A stretch of 64,000 nucleotides of DNA from Palsa-661 sp035535015 (GTDB lineage: Bacteria > Actinomycetota > Acidimicrobiia > Acidimicrobiales > UBA8190). The position numbers and the translations under genes were made by a program. The notes under the pieces are model-generated. The model was not told the origin of the DNA. It did no database searches and saw only the letters and a program-made list of their open reading frames with translations. Shown piece by piece: positions 34,352 to 42,889 of the stretch. Position 1 is the stretch's first letter, and each line of letters opens with the position of its first letter. Location: assembly GCA_035535015.1 (NCBI GenBank), contig DATLQU010000060.1:1-64000 (forward strand), written 5' to 3'.

Positions 34352-35548
34352 TCAGCGGTCGACGCCCAGGATGAGGCCGGAGGTGGGGACGCCCGTGCCC
34401 GCCGTGACCACGATGTGCTCGAGGCCGGAGATCTGGTTGACGGCCGTGGTCCGGACCTGGCGGACGCCCTCGGCGATGCCGTTGGTGCCGTGGATGTAGG
34501 CCTCGCCCAGTTGGCCGCCGTGGGTGTTGGTGGGCAGCCGGCCCGACATGAGGAGATGTCCGTCGCGGACGAACTCCTTGGCCTCGCCCCACTCGCAGAA
34601 ACCGAGCTCCTCCAATTGGTAGAGGACGAACGGGGTGAAGTGGTCGTAGAGGATCGCGCCCTGGATGTCGTCGGGACCGAGGCCCGAGGTCTCCCAGAGC
34701 TGGCGGGCCACCACGCCCATCTCGGGCAGACGGGTCATGTCGTCGCGGTAGTACGAGGTCATCATGTCCTGCTGGGCCCCCGCCCCCTGGGCGGCGGCGT
34801 CGATGACGGCCGGGGCCTGGGCCAGGTCGCGGGCGCGCTCGAGAGAGGTGACGATGATCGCCTGGCCGCCGTCTGACTCCTGGCAACAGTCGAGCAGCCG
34901 GAGGGGCTCGACGATCCAGCGCGAGGCCTGGTGGTCCTCCAAGGTGATGGGCTTCTCGTAGAACCAGGCGCGGGGGTTGGTGGCCGCGTGGGCCCGGTCG
35001 GCCACGGCCACCCGGCCGAAGTCCTCGGTGGTCGCCCCGGTGGCGTGCAGGTAGCGCTGGGCGAACATGGCCACCCACGACGCCGGGGTGAGGAGGCCGT
35101 CGGGCGCGTACCAGGCGAAGGAGGCGTTCTCGGCGTTGGGGACGGGCGGCCGTCCCTGGACGCCGGTGCCGAAACGGTGGCCCGAGCGCTCGTTGAAGGC
35201 CCGGTAGCAGACGACGACGTCGGCCACCCCGGAGGCCACGGCCATGGCCGCCTGGTGGACGGTGGCACAGGCCGCACCCCCGCCGTAGTGGATGCGGCTG
35301 AAGAAGGTGAGGTCGCCCACGCCCAGGGTGCGGGCCACCTCGATCTCGGGGTTGGTGTCGGCCGAGAAGGTGACCATGCCGTCGACGTCGGCCGCCGTGA
35401 GCCCGGCGTCGTCCAGCGCGGCGGCCACGGCCTCGGTGGCCAGCCGCAGTTCCGATCGGCCCGAGTCCTTCGAGAATTCGGTGGCCCCGATGCCGGCGAT
35501 GGCGGTGGTGCCGGCGAAGGTGTGGCGACGCGGGGACCGGGCGCTCAC
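34352..35548 (-). CDS. ltp2: Ltp2-like thiolase-fold aldolase (SCP2-type lipid transfer protein)
   Basis: A 398-residue thiolase-superfamily protein of the lipid-transfer (Ltp) type. In mycobacteria Ltp2 is the retro-aldolase that, with the DUF35 part of ChsH2, cleaves the last three-carbon unit of the sterol side chain as propionyl-CoA. Typical segments are AIAGIGATEFSKDSGRSE, FFSRIHYGGGAACATVHQA (no catalytic thiolase Cys in a CSS context), YDHFTPFVLYQLEELGFC and the C-terminal NTHGGQLGEAYIHG. The GTG start overlaps the chsH1-like stop (GTGA). It is the last clear gene of the five-gene operon, as in the mycobacterial igr operon. Confidence 0.88.
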   Translation of the reverse strand: MSARSPRRHTFAGTTAIAGIGATEFSKDSGRSELRLATEAVAAALDDAGLTAADVDGMVTFSADTNPEIEVARTLGVGDLTFFSRIHYGGGAACATVHQAAMAVASGVADVVVCYRAFNERSGHRFGTGVQGRPPVPNAENASFAWYAPDGLLTPASWVAMFAQRYLHATGATTEDFGRVAVADRAHAATNPRAWFYEKPITLEDHQASRWIVEPLRLLDCCQESDGGQAIIVTSLERARDLAQAPAVIDAAAQGAGAQQDMMTSYYRDDMTRLPEMGVVARQLWETSGLGPDDIQGAILYDHFTPFVLYQLEELGFCEWGEAKEFVRDGHLLMSGRLPTNTHGGQLGEAYIHGTNGIAEGVRQVRTTAVNQISGLEHIVVTAGTGVPTSGLILGVDR

Positions 35549-36027
35549 GACGGCGACCCGGGGAAGGTGCCCCCGCCGGTGGTGGCGGGCAGGGAGACCC
35601 GGACCGATCCGGTCACGTGGTCGCCCCGGGAGTTCGCCCCCCGGACGGCGATCTCCACCACCGCGCGGCCGTCGCTGCGGCCCTCGGGTACCGACGCCTC
35701 GGTGACCGTGCCGGAGAAGACCATGGTGTCGCCCGGGTAGTTGGGCGCCCCCAGGCGGATGGAGACGGCTTCGATGATGGCCCCCGGGCCGGTCCAGTCG
35801 GTGACGTACCGGCCCACGAGGCCGTTGGACGAGAGGATGTTCATGAAGATGTCGGGCGAGCCGCGCTCGACGGCCAGGCCCGGGTCGTGGTGGACGTCCT
35901 GGTAGTCGCGCGAGGCGATGGCCGTGGTGACGATCAGGGTCCGGGTGAGGGGGATGGCCAGCTCGGGCAGGACGTCGCCGACGGAGACGTCGTCGAGCGA
36001 CCGGGTCGTCTGGGTGGCCGGGCTCAT
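35545..36027 (-). CDS. chsH1: ChsH1-like MaoC-domain hydratase subunit
   Basis: A 160-residue MaoC-like hotdog protein. The hydratase-2 type motif is ASRDYQDVHHDPGLA with the catalytic Asp and His. In mycobacteria ChsH1 pairs with the MaoC half of ChsH2 to hydrate the C17-propenoyl-CoA steroid formed by ChsE1-ChsE2. It overlaps the stop of the acyl-CoA dehydrogenase before it (ATGA) and the start of ltp2 after it (GTGA), a fully coupled arrangement matching the igr operon. The ATG 36027 start is chosen by this overlap and family length. Confidence 0.87.
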   Translation of the reverse strand: MSPATQTTRSLDDVSVGDVLPELAIPLTRTLIVTTAIASRDYQDVHHDPGLAVERGSPDIFMNILSSNGLVGRYVTDWTGPGAIIEAVSIRLGAPNYPGDTMVFSGTVTEASVPEGRSDGRAVVEIAVRGANSRGDHVTGSVRVSLPATTGGGTFPGSPS

Positions 36028-37175
36028 CGGACCGCGGTGCCGGCCGCGGCCGGACGGGAGTAGCGGGCGGCCAGGGCCGTGCCCATGGCGGCCAACTGGG
36101 CCGACGGGCCGCCGAGCATGAGCTCGATCTGCTTGCCCCAGAGGAAGTAGCGGTGGATGGGATAGGTGACGTCGGCCCCCATGCCGCCGTGAAGGTGCTG
36201 GGTGGCGTGGACGACGCGCTGTCCCGCCTCCGAGGCCCACCACTTGGCCGTGGCCACGGCGTCGGCCGCCGGCCGGCCGGTGTCGATCTGCCAGGCCGCC
36301 AACCAGAGGGTGACCCGGATGCACTCGGAGTCGATGTAGGCGTCGGCGGCGCGGAGCATGGTGCCCTGGAAGGAGGAGAGGGGGCGTCCGAACTGGTGGC
36401 GCTGGTTCAGGTAGGCGGCGGCCCGGCGGATGGCCTCCTCGGTCACCCCGAGCTGCACGGCACAGAGACCGACCCGGGCCCGCTCGAGCATCCAGGTGAC
36501 ACAGCCGGCGCCGTCGGCCGGCGCCGCCAGCAGGTCGGCGTCGGCCACGCGCAGGGCGTCGAAGGTGAGCTGGGGGTGGACCTGCCGGTCGGTGGTGGTG
36601 GCCCGTTCGAGGGTGACCCCGGACGCGGCCGGGTCGACCAGGAGCACGACCACGCCGTCGTCGGTTCGGGCCGGCACGAGGACCCGGTGAGCCAGATGGG
36701 CCTGGGGGACGACCCGGGTGACACCCGAGAGCAGCCAGCCGTCGCCGTCGCGTCGGGCCACCACGGCGGGCCGACCGCTGGCCGAGGCGGCGCATTCGGT
36801 CAGCGCCGCGGTGAGCCGGATCTCTCCGGCCACCACGCCGGGGAGGAGGCTCGCCTTCTGGTCCGCGCTCCCCCAGCTCTGCAGGGGCAGCGCCCCGAGG
36901 ACCAGGGTGGCCCACAGCGGGACGGGGGCGACGGCGCGGCCCTGCTGCTCGAGGACGAGGCAGACCTCGGTCAGACCGAGGCCGGAGCCGCCGTAGAGCT
37001 CGTCGACGGCCAGGCCGAGGAGGTTCGAGCGGGCCAGGGCCGCCCAGAGCTCGTCGTCCACCCGGTCGTCGGTCCGTTCGATCTCGGCCACCCGGTCGGT
37101 GGTGGCCATGCCCTCGAAGACCGAGGCGGCCGCCTGGGCCACGGCCTCCTGCTCTTCGGTGAAGGTGAAGTCCAT
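36024..37175 (-). CDS. fadE28: FadE28/ChsE1-like acyl-CoA dehydrogenase subunit
   Basis: A 383-residue acyl-CoA dehydrogenase-family protein starting MDFTFTEEQEAVAQ. It contains the usual three domains, though the middle beta domain is divergent. The C-terminal QHLHGGMGADVTYPIHRYFLWGKQIELMLGG is close to mycobacterial FadE28 (ChsE1), one subunit of the alpha2beta2 ChsE1-ChsE2 dehydrogenase that acts on the C22 three-carbon side chain thioester. The partner FadE29-like gene is at 38224-39402, with chsH2 between them; in mycobacteria the two fadE genes are adjacent. It is preceded by the chsH2-like stop at 27 bp distance. Confidence 0.85.
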   Translation of the reverse strand: MDFTFTEEQEAVAQAAASVFEGMATTDRVAEIERTDDRVDDELWAALARSNLLGLAVDELYGGSGLGLTEVCLVLEQQGRAVAPVPLWATLVLGALPLQSWGSADQKASLLPGVVAGEIRLTAALTECAASASGRPAVVARRDGDGWLLSGVTRVVPQAHLAHRVLVPARTDDGVVVLLVDPAASGVTLERATTTDRQVHPQLTFDALRVADADLLAAPADGAGCVTWMLERARVGLCAVQLGVTEEAIRRAAAYLNQRHQFGRPLSSFQGTMLRAADAYIDSECIRVTLWLAAWQIDTGRPAADAVATAKWWASEAGQRVVHATQHLHGGMGADVTYPIHRYFLWGKQIELMLGGPSAQLAAMGTALAARYSRPAAAGTAVR

Positions 37176-37201
37176 GGGAGTCGGTTCCGTTCGTCGGCGT
37201 C

Positions 37202-38227
37202 TCAGCGCGGCGGCGAGGCCGGCCGGAACATGGGAAGGGTCAGTTCGTCGTCCACGGCCACGAAGTCGACGACCACGGGCATGCCCACAGCCACGTCCCC
37301 GGGCTCCACGCCGACCAGGTCGGCCACCAGTCGGGTGCCCTCCTCGAGCTCGACCACGGCCACCGGCAGCGGGTAGTCGAAGGCGGGGACCTGGGGGTGG
37401 TGGACGACGACGTAGCTGTAGACGACGCCACGGCCGCTCGACTCGAGGGTGTCCCAGTCGAAGGAACGGCAGACGGCGCAGGCCGGCCGGGGCGGGTGGC
37501 GGAGGATGCCGCAGGAGGCGCAACGCTGGATGAGCAGTTTCCCCTGGCGGGCTCCGTCGAAGAAGAAGCTGTTGTCCTGGGTGAGTGCGGGACGCGGCCG
37601 CAGGGGCCGGACGCCGGAGTCGGCCGCCGCCGGTGCCGCCGCCGTCTTGCCCGTGCCCGGGCGGAACTTGAGGATCCGGAAGCGCATGGTGGCCACCAGC
37701 TCGCCGGCGGCGTCGGTGAAGCGGAGCAGGGTGGTGACGAAGTGGCCGACACCGAGGCCGGTCTGCTTCTCGGGGGAGACGGACTCGATGGAGGAGGCGA
37801 CGCTGAGCCGATCGCCGAGGACGAGGGGGCGGCGGTAGTCCTGCTCGCAGTTGGTAGCCACCACCGAGGTGAAGCCCCCTTCGTCGAGCAGGTACATCAG
37901 GTCGTCGGCCGGGTTGGCGTCGGCCACCGACCGGCCCGCGGCGCGCGCCTCGGCCAGCTCGGCCGTGGCCTTGTAGCCGCGCATGATCCAGGCCTGGAGC
38001 ATGGTGGGCGGGGCGATGATCCCGGGAAAACCGTTGTCCCGGGCGGCCTGCTCGTCGGTGTAGACGGGGTTCTGGTCGCCCATGGCCTCGACCCAGTGGC
38101 GGATCATGGCCTGGTTGACGGCGTCGGGGCCCTCGGTCGCGTCGCCGACGGCGCGGCCTTCGAAGGCCTGCAGCCGGGCGAGGTAGGTATCGGTGTCGTG
38201 GCCGACGGCAGGCTCGGCCGCGCTCAC
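37202..38227 (-). CDS. chsH2: ChsH2-like MaoC-DUF35 fusion protein
   Basis: A 341-residue two-domain protein. Residues about 15-195 are a MaoC-like hydratase domain (IRHWVEAMGDQNPVYTDEQAA, FPGIIAPPTMLQAW). Residues about 225-341 are a DUF35 domain with a zinc-ribbon of four Cys (IQRCASCGILRHPPRPACAVC) and an OB-fold (GVVYSYVVVHHPQVPAFDYPLP). This is the exact architecture of mycobacterial ChsH2, whose MaoC half binds ChsH1 and whose DUF35 half activates the Ltp2 aldolase. The GTG start (38227) overlaps the preceding fadE stop (GTGA). Confidence 0.9.
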   Translation of the reverse strand: MSAAEPAVGHDTDTYLARLQAFEGRAVGDATEGPDAVNQAMIRHWVEAMGDQNPVYTDEQAARDNGFPGIIAPPTMLQAWIMRGYKATAELAEARAAGRSVADANPADDLMYLLDEGGFTSVVATNCEQDYRRPLVLGDRLSVASSIESVSPEKQTGLGVGHFVTTLLRFTDAAGELVATMRFRILKFRPGTGKTAAAPAAADSGVRPLRPRPALTQDNSFFFDGARQGKLLIQRCASCGILRHPPRPACAVCRSFDWDTLESSGRGVVYSYVVVHHPQVPAFDYPLPVAVVELEEGTRLVADLVGVEPGDVAVGMPVVVDFVAVDDELTLPMFRPASPPR

Positions 38228-39402
38228 CGGGCCGCTCGCGTCATCCCCAGCCCGGCCGTGGCCACGATCTCGCGCTGGATCTCGTTGACGCCACCGCCGA
38301 AGGTGTTGATCTGGGCGTGCCGGGAGGTCCGCTCGATCCGGCCGGCCAGAGTGGCGCCGGCGGAATCGGGGGCCAGGTAGCCGGCCGCGCCCACCACCCC
38401 GAGGAGCCGCCGGTAGATGTCGATGGAGCGTTCGACGCCGAAGATCTTCACCGCCGACGAGTCGGCCGGGTTGAGCTTCTCCTCGGCCACGGCCTGGGCC
38501 ATCCGCCAGTTGAGGAGGTACATGGCGTCCAACTCGGCCCGGCAGCGGGCCAGGTCGGTCTGGACCCAGGGCTGGTCGAGGACCACGGCCCCGTCGTCGG
38601 TCGGGGTCTGCGCCGCCCAGGCGATGACCTCGTCGCACAGCGCCGAGGCGAAGCCGCTGTAGGCGGCCAGGCCCACCCGCTCGTGGTTGAGCTGGGTGGT
38701 GATCATCCGCCAGCCCTCGTTCTCCTCGCCCACCCGGGCCGAGACGGGGACGCGGACGTCGGCGTAGTAGGTGGCGGTGGTCTTGGCCCCGGCCACGGTG
38801 ACGATGGGGCTCCAGGAGAATCCCGGGGAATCGGTGCGGACGCAGAGGATGGAGATGCCCTTGTGCTTGGGAGCGTCCGGGTTCGTCCGACAGGCCAGCC
38901 AGACGTAGTCGGCCATGTCGGCACCGGAGGTGAAGATCTTGGCCCCGTTCACGACGTACTCGTCGCCGTCGCGCACGGCCCGGGTCTTGAGCGACGCCAG
39001 GTCGGTGCCCGCTTCGGGCTCGGTGTAGCCGATGGCGAAGTTGATGTCGCCGGCCAGGATGCCGGGGAGGAAGTACGCCTTCTGCTCGTCGTTGCCATAG
39101 CGCATGATGGTGGGGCCCACGGTGTTGACGGTGACGAAGGGGAAGGGGGCGTCGGCCCGGCGGGTCTCCACGAAGAAGATGAACTGATCGGTGGCCGGCC
39201 GGCCCTGGCCGCCGTACTCCCTGGGCCAACCCACCCCCAGCCAGCCGTCGGCGCCGATCTTGCGGACCGTGTCGCGCCAGCGTTCGCCGCCCTCGCCCGC
39301 CTCTCCGATCCCGGCCCGGACCTCGTCGGTCATCAGCTGGGCGTAATAGGCGCGCAGCTCGTCCCGTAGGGCCTGCTGCTCGGGGGTTTCCTCCAAGAAC
39401 AT
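38224..39402 (-). CDS. fadE29: FadE29/ChsE2-like acyl-CoA dehydrogenase subunit
   Basis: A 392-residue acyl-CoA dehydrogenase resembling mycobacterial FadE29 (ChsE2). It begins MFLEETPEQQALRDELRAYY and contains GWPREYGGQGR, AIGYTEPEAGTDLASLKT (FAD/substrate loop) and a C-terminal NTFGGGVNEIQREIVA, where the YEG Glu of classical dehydrogenases is Gly, as in this heteromeric group. With the FadE28-like partner it should dehydrogenate the last side-chain thioester. ATG 39402 is preferred (matching the MF start of the family); GTG 39408 is two codons upstream. It is the first gene of the igr-like operon, 55 bp from a perfect KstR-like site. Confidence 0.88.
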   Translation of the reverse strand: MFLEETPEQQALRDELRAYYAQLMTDEVRAGIGEAGEGGERWRDTVRKIGADGWLGVGWPREYGGQGRPATDQFIFFVETRRADAPFPFVTVNTVGPTIMRYGNDEQKAYFLPGILAGDINFAIGYTEPEAGTDLASLKTRAVRDGDEYVVNGAKIFTSGADMADYVWLACRTNPDAPKHKGISILCVRTDSPGFSWSPIVTVAGAKTTATYYADVRVPVSARVGEENEGWRMITTQLNHERVGLAAYSGFASALCDEVIAWAAQTPTDDGAVVLDQPWVQTDLARCRAELDAMYLLNWRMAQAVAEEKLNPADSSAVKIFGVERSIDIYRRLLGVVGAAGYLAPDSAGATLAGRIERTSRHAQINTFGGGVNEIQREIVATAGLGMTRAAR

Positions 39403-39457
39403 GGTCACCCGTCCATCCGTCGGTCCGGGCCGGGGGCTGTCCCGGTCCCGGCCTCGC

Positions 39458-39471
39458 TATAACTTGTTCTA
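39458..39471. promoter_or_regulatory. KstR-like operator 1 of the divergent igr/P450 promoter region
   Basis: TATAACTTGTTCTA matches TNNAACNNGTTNNA at every fixed position. It lies 55 bp before the start of the minus-strand fadE29-like gene, well placed to repress that operon. The surrounding sequence is the most AT-rich of the intergenic gap. Confidence 0.8.
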
Positions 39472-39540
39472 CTTTTTACGCTATCAGCCGGGGTCGGCGC
39501 CACGACAATCTCACCCGGCCGGAAGATCTAGCATCGGCGG

Positions 39541-39554
39541 TGGAACACGTTCTA
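39541..39554. promoter_or_regulatory. KstR-like operator 2, overlapping the P450 ribosome binding site
   Basis: TGGAACACGTTCTA is a second perfect match, 83 bp from operator 1 (start to start) and ending 10 bp before the P450 ATG; it overlaps the AGGAG ribosome binding site by one base. A plausible -10 (TAGCAT, 39529-39534) lies directly upstream. Confidence 0.82.
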
Positions 39555-39564
39555 GGAGACGGCC

Positions 39565-40809
39565 ATGGAGCTCAGCGAGATCGACCTCACCAGGACCGAG
39601 ACCTTCATCGACGCCGTCCCCCACGAGTGGTTCTCCTATCTGCGGGCCAACGCCCCCGTCTGGTGGCACGAGGAGACCGACGGCCCCGGCTTCTGGTGCG
39701 TGACGAAGTACGACGACTGCGTGGCCGTCAACCGGGAGTACGAGACCTACTCCTCGGCCCGCAAGGCCACCTTCATCTGGGACCTGCCCGACGAAGCGAT
39801 CGAGCAGCAGAAGCTGATGATGCTGAACATGGACCCGCCGCTGCACACCCGCTACCGGCGGCTGGTGAACAAGGGCTTCACTCCGCGGATGGTCTCTCAA
39901 CTGGAACAGACGATCCACCAGACGACCGACGCCATCATCGACGCCGTGATCGAGACGGGCCGGGCCGACTTCGTCACCGACATCGCCGCCGAGTTGCCGC
40001 TGGCCGTGATCGCCGACCTGCTGGGCGTGCCCCAAGAGGACCGGCACAACATGTTCGACTGGTCCAACCGGATGGTGGGCCGGCTCGACCCCGAGTACGC
40101 CGAGGACGGAGGTCCCGAGCTCGACGACGGCGAGTTCGCCTCCCAGGCGGCCATGGAGCTCTACGCCTACGCGGCGGACCTCTACGCCAAGAAGCGGATC
40201 TCCCCGCACGAGGACCTGATGAGTGTCCTCACCCAGGTCGAGTTGGAGGGCGACAAACTCTCGGAGCTCGAGCTCGAGCTCTTCTTCCTGTTGCTGACCG
40301 TGGCCGGCAACGAGACGACCCGGAACCTGATCTCCGGGGCGATGTACACCTTCTTCGAAAACCCCGACCAGTGGCTGGCACTTCGCCACGACCGGTCGCT
40401 GATGCCGAAAGCGGTGGAGGAGATGCTGCGCTACGTCACCCCGGTCATGAACTTTCGGCGCCAGACCACCCGGCCCACGGAGCTGCGGGGCCAGAAGATC
40501 GGGGCGGACGAGAAGGTCGTCTTCTTCCACATCTCGGGAAACCGCGACGAGGACATCTTCGAGACGCCGCAGGCATTCGACATCAGCCGGTCGCCCAACC
40601 CGCACATGGCCTTCGGCGGCGGCGGGCCCCACTTCTGCCTCGGGGCCAACCTGGCCCGGATGGAGATCCGGGTGATGTTCGAGCACCTGCTCGACCGGAT
40701 CCCCGATCTGCATCAGGACGGCGATCTGCAGAGGCTGCAGTCCTCGTTCATCAACGGTTACAAGCACCTGCCCATCGCCTTCACCCCCGCCGCCGCCGTC
40801 CGGCGCTGA
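39565..40809 (+). CDS. Cytochrome P450, CYP125/CYP142-type (sterol C26 oxidase candidate)
   Basis: A 414-residue P450 with I-helix AGNETTRN, EEMLR K-helix and heme loop FGGGGPHFCLGANLAR (Cys about 358). The substrate-region style (MMLNMDPPLHTRYRRLVNKGFTPRMV) matches CYP125/CYP142, which oxidise the sterol side-chain end to the C26 acid, the substrate of FadD19-type ligases. In mycobacteria cyp125 heads the igr operon; here it is divergent from that operon, with one KstR-like site near each start. ATG 39565 is preceded by AGGAG. The gene is followed by two LLM oxidoreductases that may be cotranscribed. Confidence 0.88.
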   Translation: MELSEIDLTRTETFIDAVPHEWFSYLRANAPVWWHEETDGPGFWCVTKYDDCVAVNREYETYSSARKATFIWDLPDEAIEQQKLMMLNMDPPLHTRYRRLVNKGFTPRMVSQLEQTIHQTTDAIIDAVIETGRADFVTDIAAELPLAVIADLLGVPQEDRHNMFDWSNRMVGRLDPEYAEDGGPELDDGEFASQAAMELYAYAADLYAKKRISPHEDLMSVLTQVELEGDKLSELELELFFLLLTVAGNETTRNLISGAMYTFFENPDQWLALRHDRSLMPKAVEEMLRYVTPVMNFRRQTTRPTELRGQKIGADEKVVFFHISGNRDEDIFETPQAFDISRSPNPHMAFGGGGPHFCLGANLARMEIRVMFEHLLDRIPDLHQDGDLQRLQSSFINGYKHLPIAFTPAAAVRR

Positions 40810-40849
40810 CCGGCCCGGCACCGACGACCAGACGAGAGCGGAGACCAAC

Positions 40850-41746
40850 GTGCGCTTCCACCAGGCGGTGACCTTCCTCCCCACCCACCATCAGGTGGCG
40901 TTGGCGGCGGCCGCCGACGACCAGGGCTACGACGGGATGTACATCTCCGACCACATGTTCTCGCCGCAGCAGCGCCAGTCGCGCTACACCTACTCGACGG
41001 CCGAGGACGGCGCACCGAGTTGGGAGGCCGACACCGATTGGCCCGACGTCTTCTGCGTCATCTCGGCCATGGCCGCCATCACCAGGCGGGTCACCTTCAC
41101 CACCGGCGTCTACGTCGCCCCCGCCCGCGACCTGATCACGGTGGCCAAGCAGGTGGGGACGGCGGCGGTGATCTCCTCCAACCGGGTGATCCTCGGGGTG
41201 GGCGTGGGCTGGTGCAAGGAGGAGTTCGAAGCCACCGGCCAGGACTTCCACACCCGGGGGAAAAGGCTCGACGACATGATCCCGGCACTACGGGTTCTCT
41301 GGAGCGGCGGTTGGGTGCAGTACCACGGACCCCACTACGACCTGCCCCCCCTGCGGATGGACCCGTCGCCCACGGCGCCGATCCCGATCATCGGCGGCGG
41401 CCACTCGGCCCCGGCGTTGCGCCGGGCCGCCGAACTCTGCGACGGCTGGGTGGCCGCCGGGGCCTACAGCCCCGAGGAGGCCGAACGCTATCTGGGGCTC
41501 CTGCGGGCCGAGCTCCGCCGGGCCGGACGCGAGAAAGACCCCTTCTCCGTCTACCTCTCGCTCTGGGTCAACCCCGACGTCGACACCTACCGCCGCTTCG
41601 AGGAGGACTTCGGCGTCACCGACATGCTGAGCGCCCCGGCCATGGTGGCCGAGGTGGACCCCTCGGACAGCCCCGAGGCACAGCTGCAGACCAGGATCGA
41701 CGCCTCGGCCCGCTACGCCGAGGACGTCATCGACAAGATGCGGTAA
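40850..41746 (+). CDS. LLM-class F420-type oxidoreductase
   Basis: A 298-residue luciferase-like TIM-barrel oxidoreductase of the TIGR03619/F420 type. It starts MRFHQAVTFLPTHHQVALAAAADDQGYDGMYISDH and contains GVYVAPARDLITVAKQVGT and the GVGVGWCKEEFEATG motif typical of F420-binding members. The natural substrate is unknown. It starts at GTG 40850, 40 bp after the P450 stop, in the same direction, so it likely belongs to the same KstR-like controlled unit. Nothing in the sequence shows truncation. Confidence 0.85.
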   Translation: MRFHQAVTFLPTHHQVALAAAADDQGYDGMYISDHMFSPQQRQSRYTYSTAEDGAPSWEADTDWPDVFCVISAMAAITRRVTFTTGVYVAPARDLITVAKQVGTAAVISSNRVILGVGVGWCKEEFEATGQDFHTRGKRLDDMIPALRVLWSGGWVQYHGPHYDLPPLRMDPSPTAPIPIIGGGHSAPALRRAAELCDGWVAAGAYSPEEAERYLGLLRAELRRAGREKDPFSVYLSLWVNPDVDTYRRFEEDFGVTDMLSAPAMVAEVDPSDSPEAQLQTRIDASARYAEDVIDKMR

Positions 41747-41800
41747 GCAGGTACCCGATCACGGGCCGGCGCCGGGGCCGGCCACCAGGAGGCAGTCACC

Positions 41801-42835
41801 ATGGGAAAGCTGAAGCTCGGCCTGCAGTTGGGCTACTGGGGCGGCCAGCCGCCGCCCGACGCCGCCGCCCTGGCCCTCGAAGCGGAGAAGCTCGGCTACG
41901 ACTCGGTCTGGACGGCCGAGGCCTACGGCTCTGACGCCCTGACCCCGTTGGCCTGGTGGGGTGCGGCGACGAAGAGAGTCCGGCTGGGTACCGCCCTGTG
42001 CCAGCTCTCGGCCCGGACTCCGACGGCCATGGCCATGGCGGCCATGACCCTCGACCATCTCTCGGGGGGTCGCTTCGTCCTCGGCCTCGGTGTCTCGGGA
42101 CCCCAGGTGGTGGAGGGCTGGTACGGCCAGCCCTTCCCGAAGCCGCTGGCCCGGACCCGCGAGTACGTCTCCATCGTCCGCCAGGTCCTGGCCCGGCAGG
42201 GGCCGGTGACCAACGACGGGCCCCACTACCCGTTGCCCTATCCCGGCGGCATGGGTCTGGGCAAGCCCCTCAAGTCGATCGTCCATCCCCTGCGTCCGGA
42301 GATCCCCATCGTCCTCGGCGCCGAGGGACCGAAGAACGTGGCCCTGGCGGCGGAGATCGCCGACGGCTGGTTCCCCATCTTCTTCTCCCCCCACCACATG
42401 GGCGAGTTCAAGGCCGCCCTCGACGAGGGCTTCGCCCGGCCCACGGCGCGCCGGACGGCGGAGGACTTCGAGGTGATCGCCTTCTGCCCGGTGGTGGTGA
42501 ACGAGGACGTGGAGAAGGCGGCCGACACCTACCGGCCCATGCTGGCGCTCTACATCGGCGGCATGGGGGCCCGGGAGATGAACTTCCACTTCGACGTCTT
42601 CGTCCGTATGGGCTTCGAGTCCGAGGCCCACAAGATCCAGGACCTCTACCTCGACGGCCACAAGGAGGATGCCGCCGCGGCGGTGCCCACGGCCATGGTG
42701 GAGAAGATCGCCCTGATCGGGCCCCGGGCCAAGATCGTCGACGACCTCGCCGCCTGGCAGGAGTCCTTCGCCACCTCGCTGCTGGTGGCCGGCAATGCCG
42801 CCACCCTGCGCATGATGGCGGAGCTGCTGCTCTAG
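41801..42835 (+). CDS. LLM-class F420-dependent oxidoreductase
   Basis: A 344-residue LLM enzyme. It starts KLKLGLQLGYWGGQPPPDAAALALEAEKLGYDSVWTAEAYGSDAL and carries the GGRFVLGLGVSGPQVVEGWYG motif. The sequence brings to mind mycobacterial Rv3520c, an F420-dependent oxidoreductase of the KstR regulon, though I recall that only by pattern. It likely acts on a steroid or lipid intermediate. ATG 41801 is preceded by AGGAGG (41788-41793). It follows the previous LLM gene by 54 bp and precedes the enoyl-reductase-like gene in the same direction. Confidence 0.85.
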   Translation: MGKLKLGLQLGYWGGQPPPDAAALALEAEKLGYDSVWTAEAYGSDALTPLAWWGAATKRVRLGTALCQLSARTPTAMAMAAMTLDHLSGGRFVLGLGVSGPQVVEGWYGQPFPKPLARTREYVSIVRQVLARQGPVTNDGPHYPLPYPGGMGLGKPLKSIVHPLRPEIPIVLGAEGPKNVALAAEIADGWFPIFFSPHHMGEFKAALDEGFARPTARRTAEDFEVIAFCPVVVNEDVEKAADTYRPMLALYIGGMGAREMNFHFDVFVRMGFESEAHKIQDLYLDGHKEDAAAAVPTAMVEKIALIGPRAKIVDDLAAWQESFATSLLVAGNAATLRMMAELLL

Positions 42836-42889
42836 GGTGCGGGGGCTCCAGGGTTCACGCCTGGCTTGGCCGAACCTCGAGGTGGCGAC

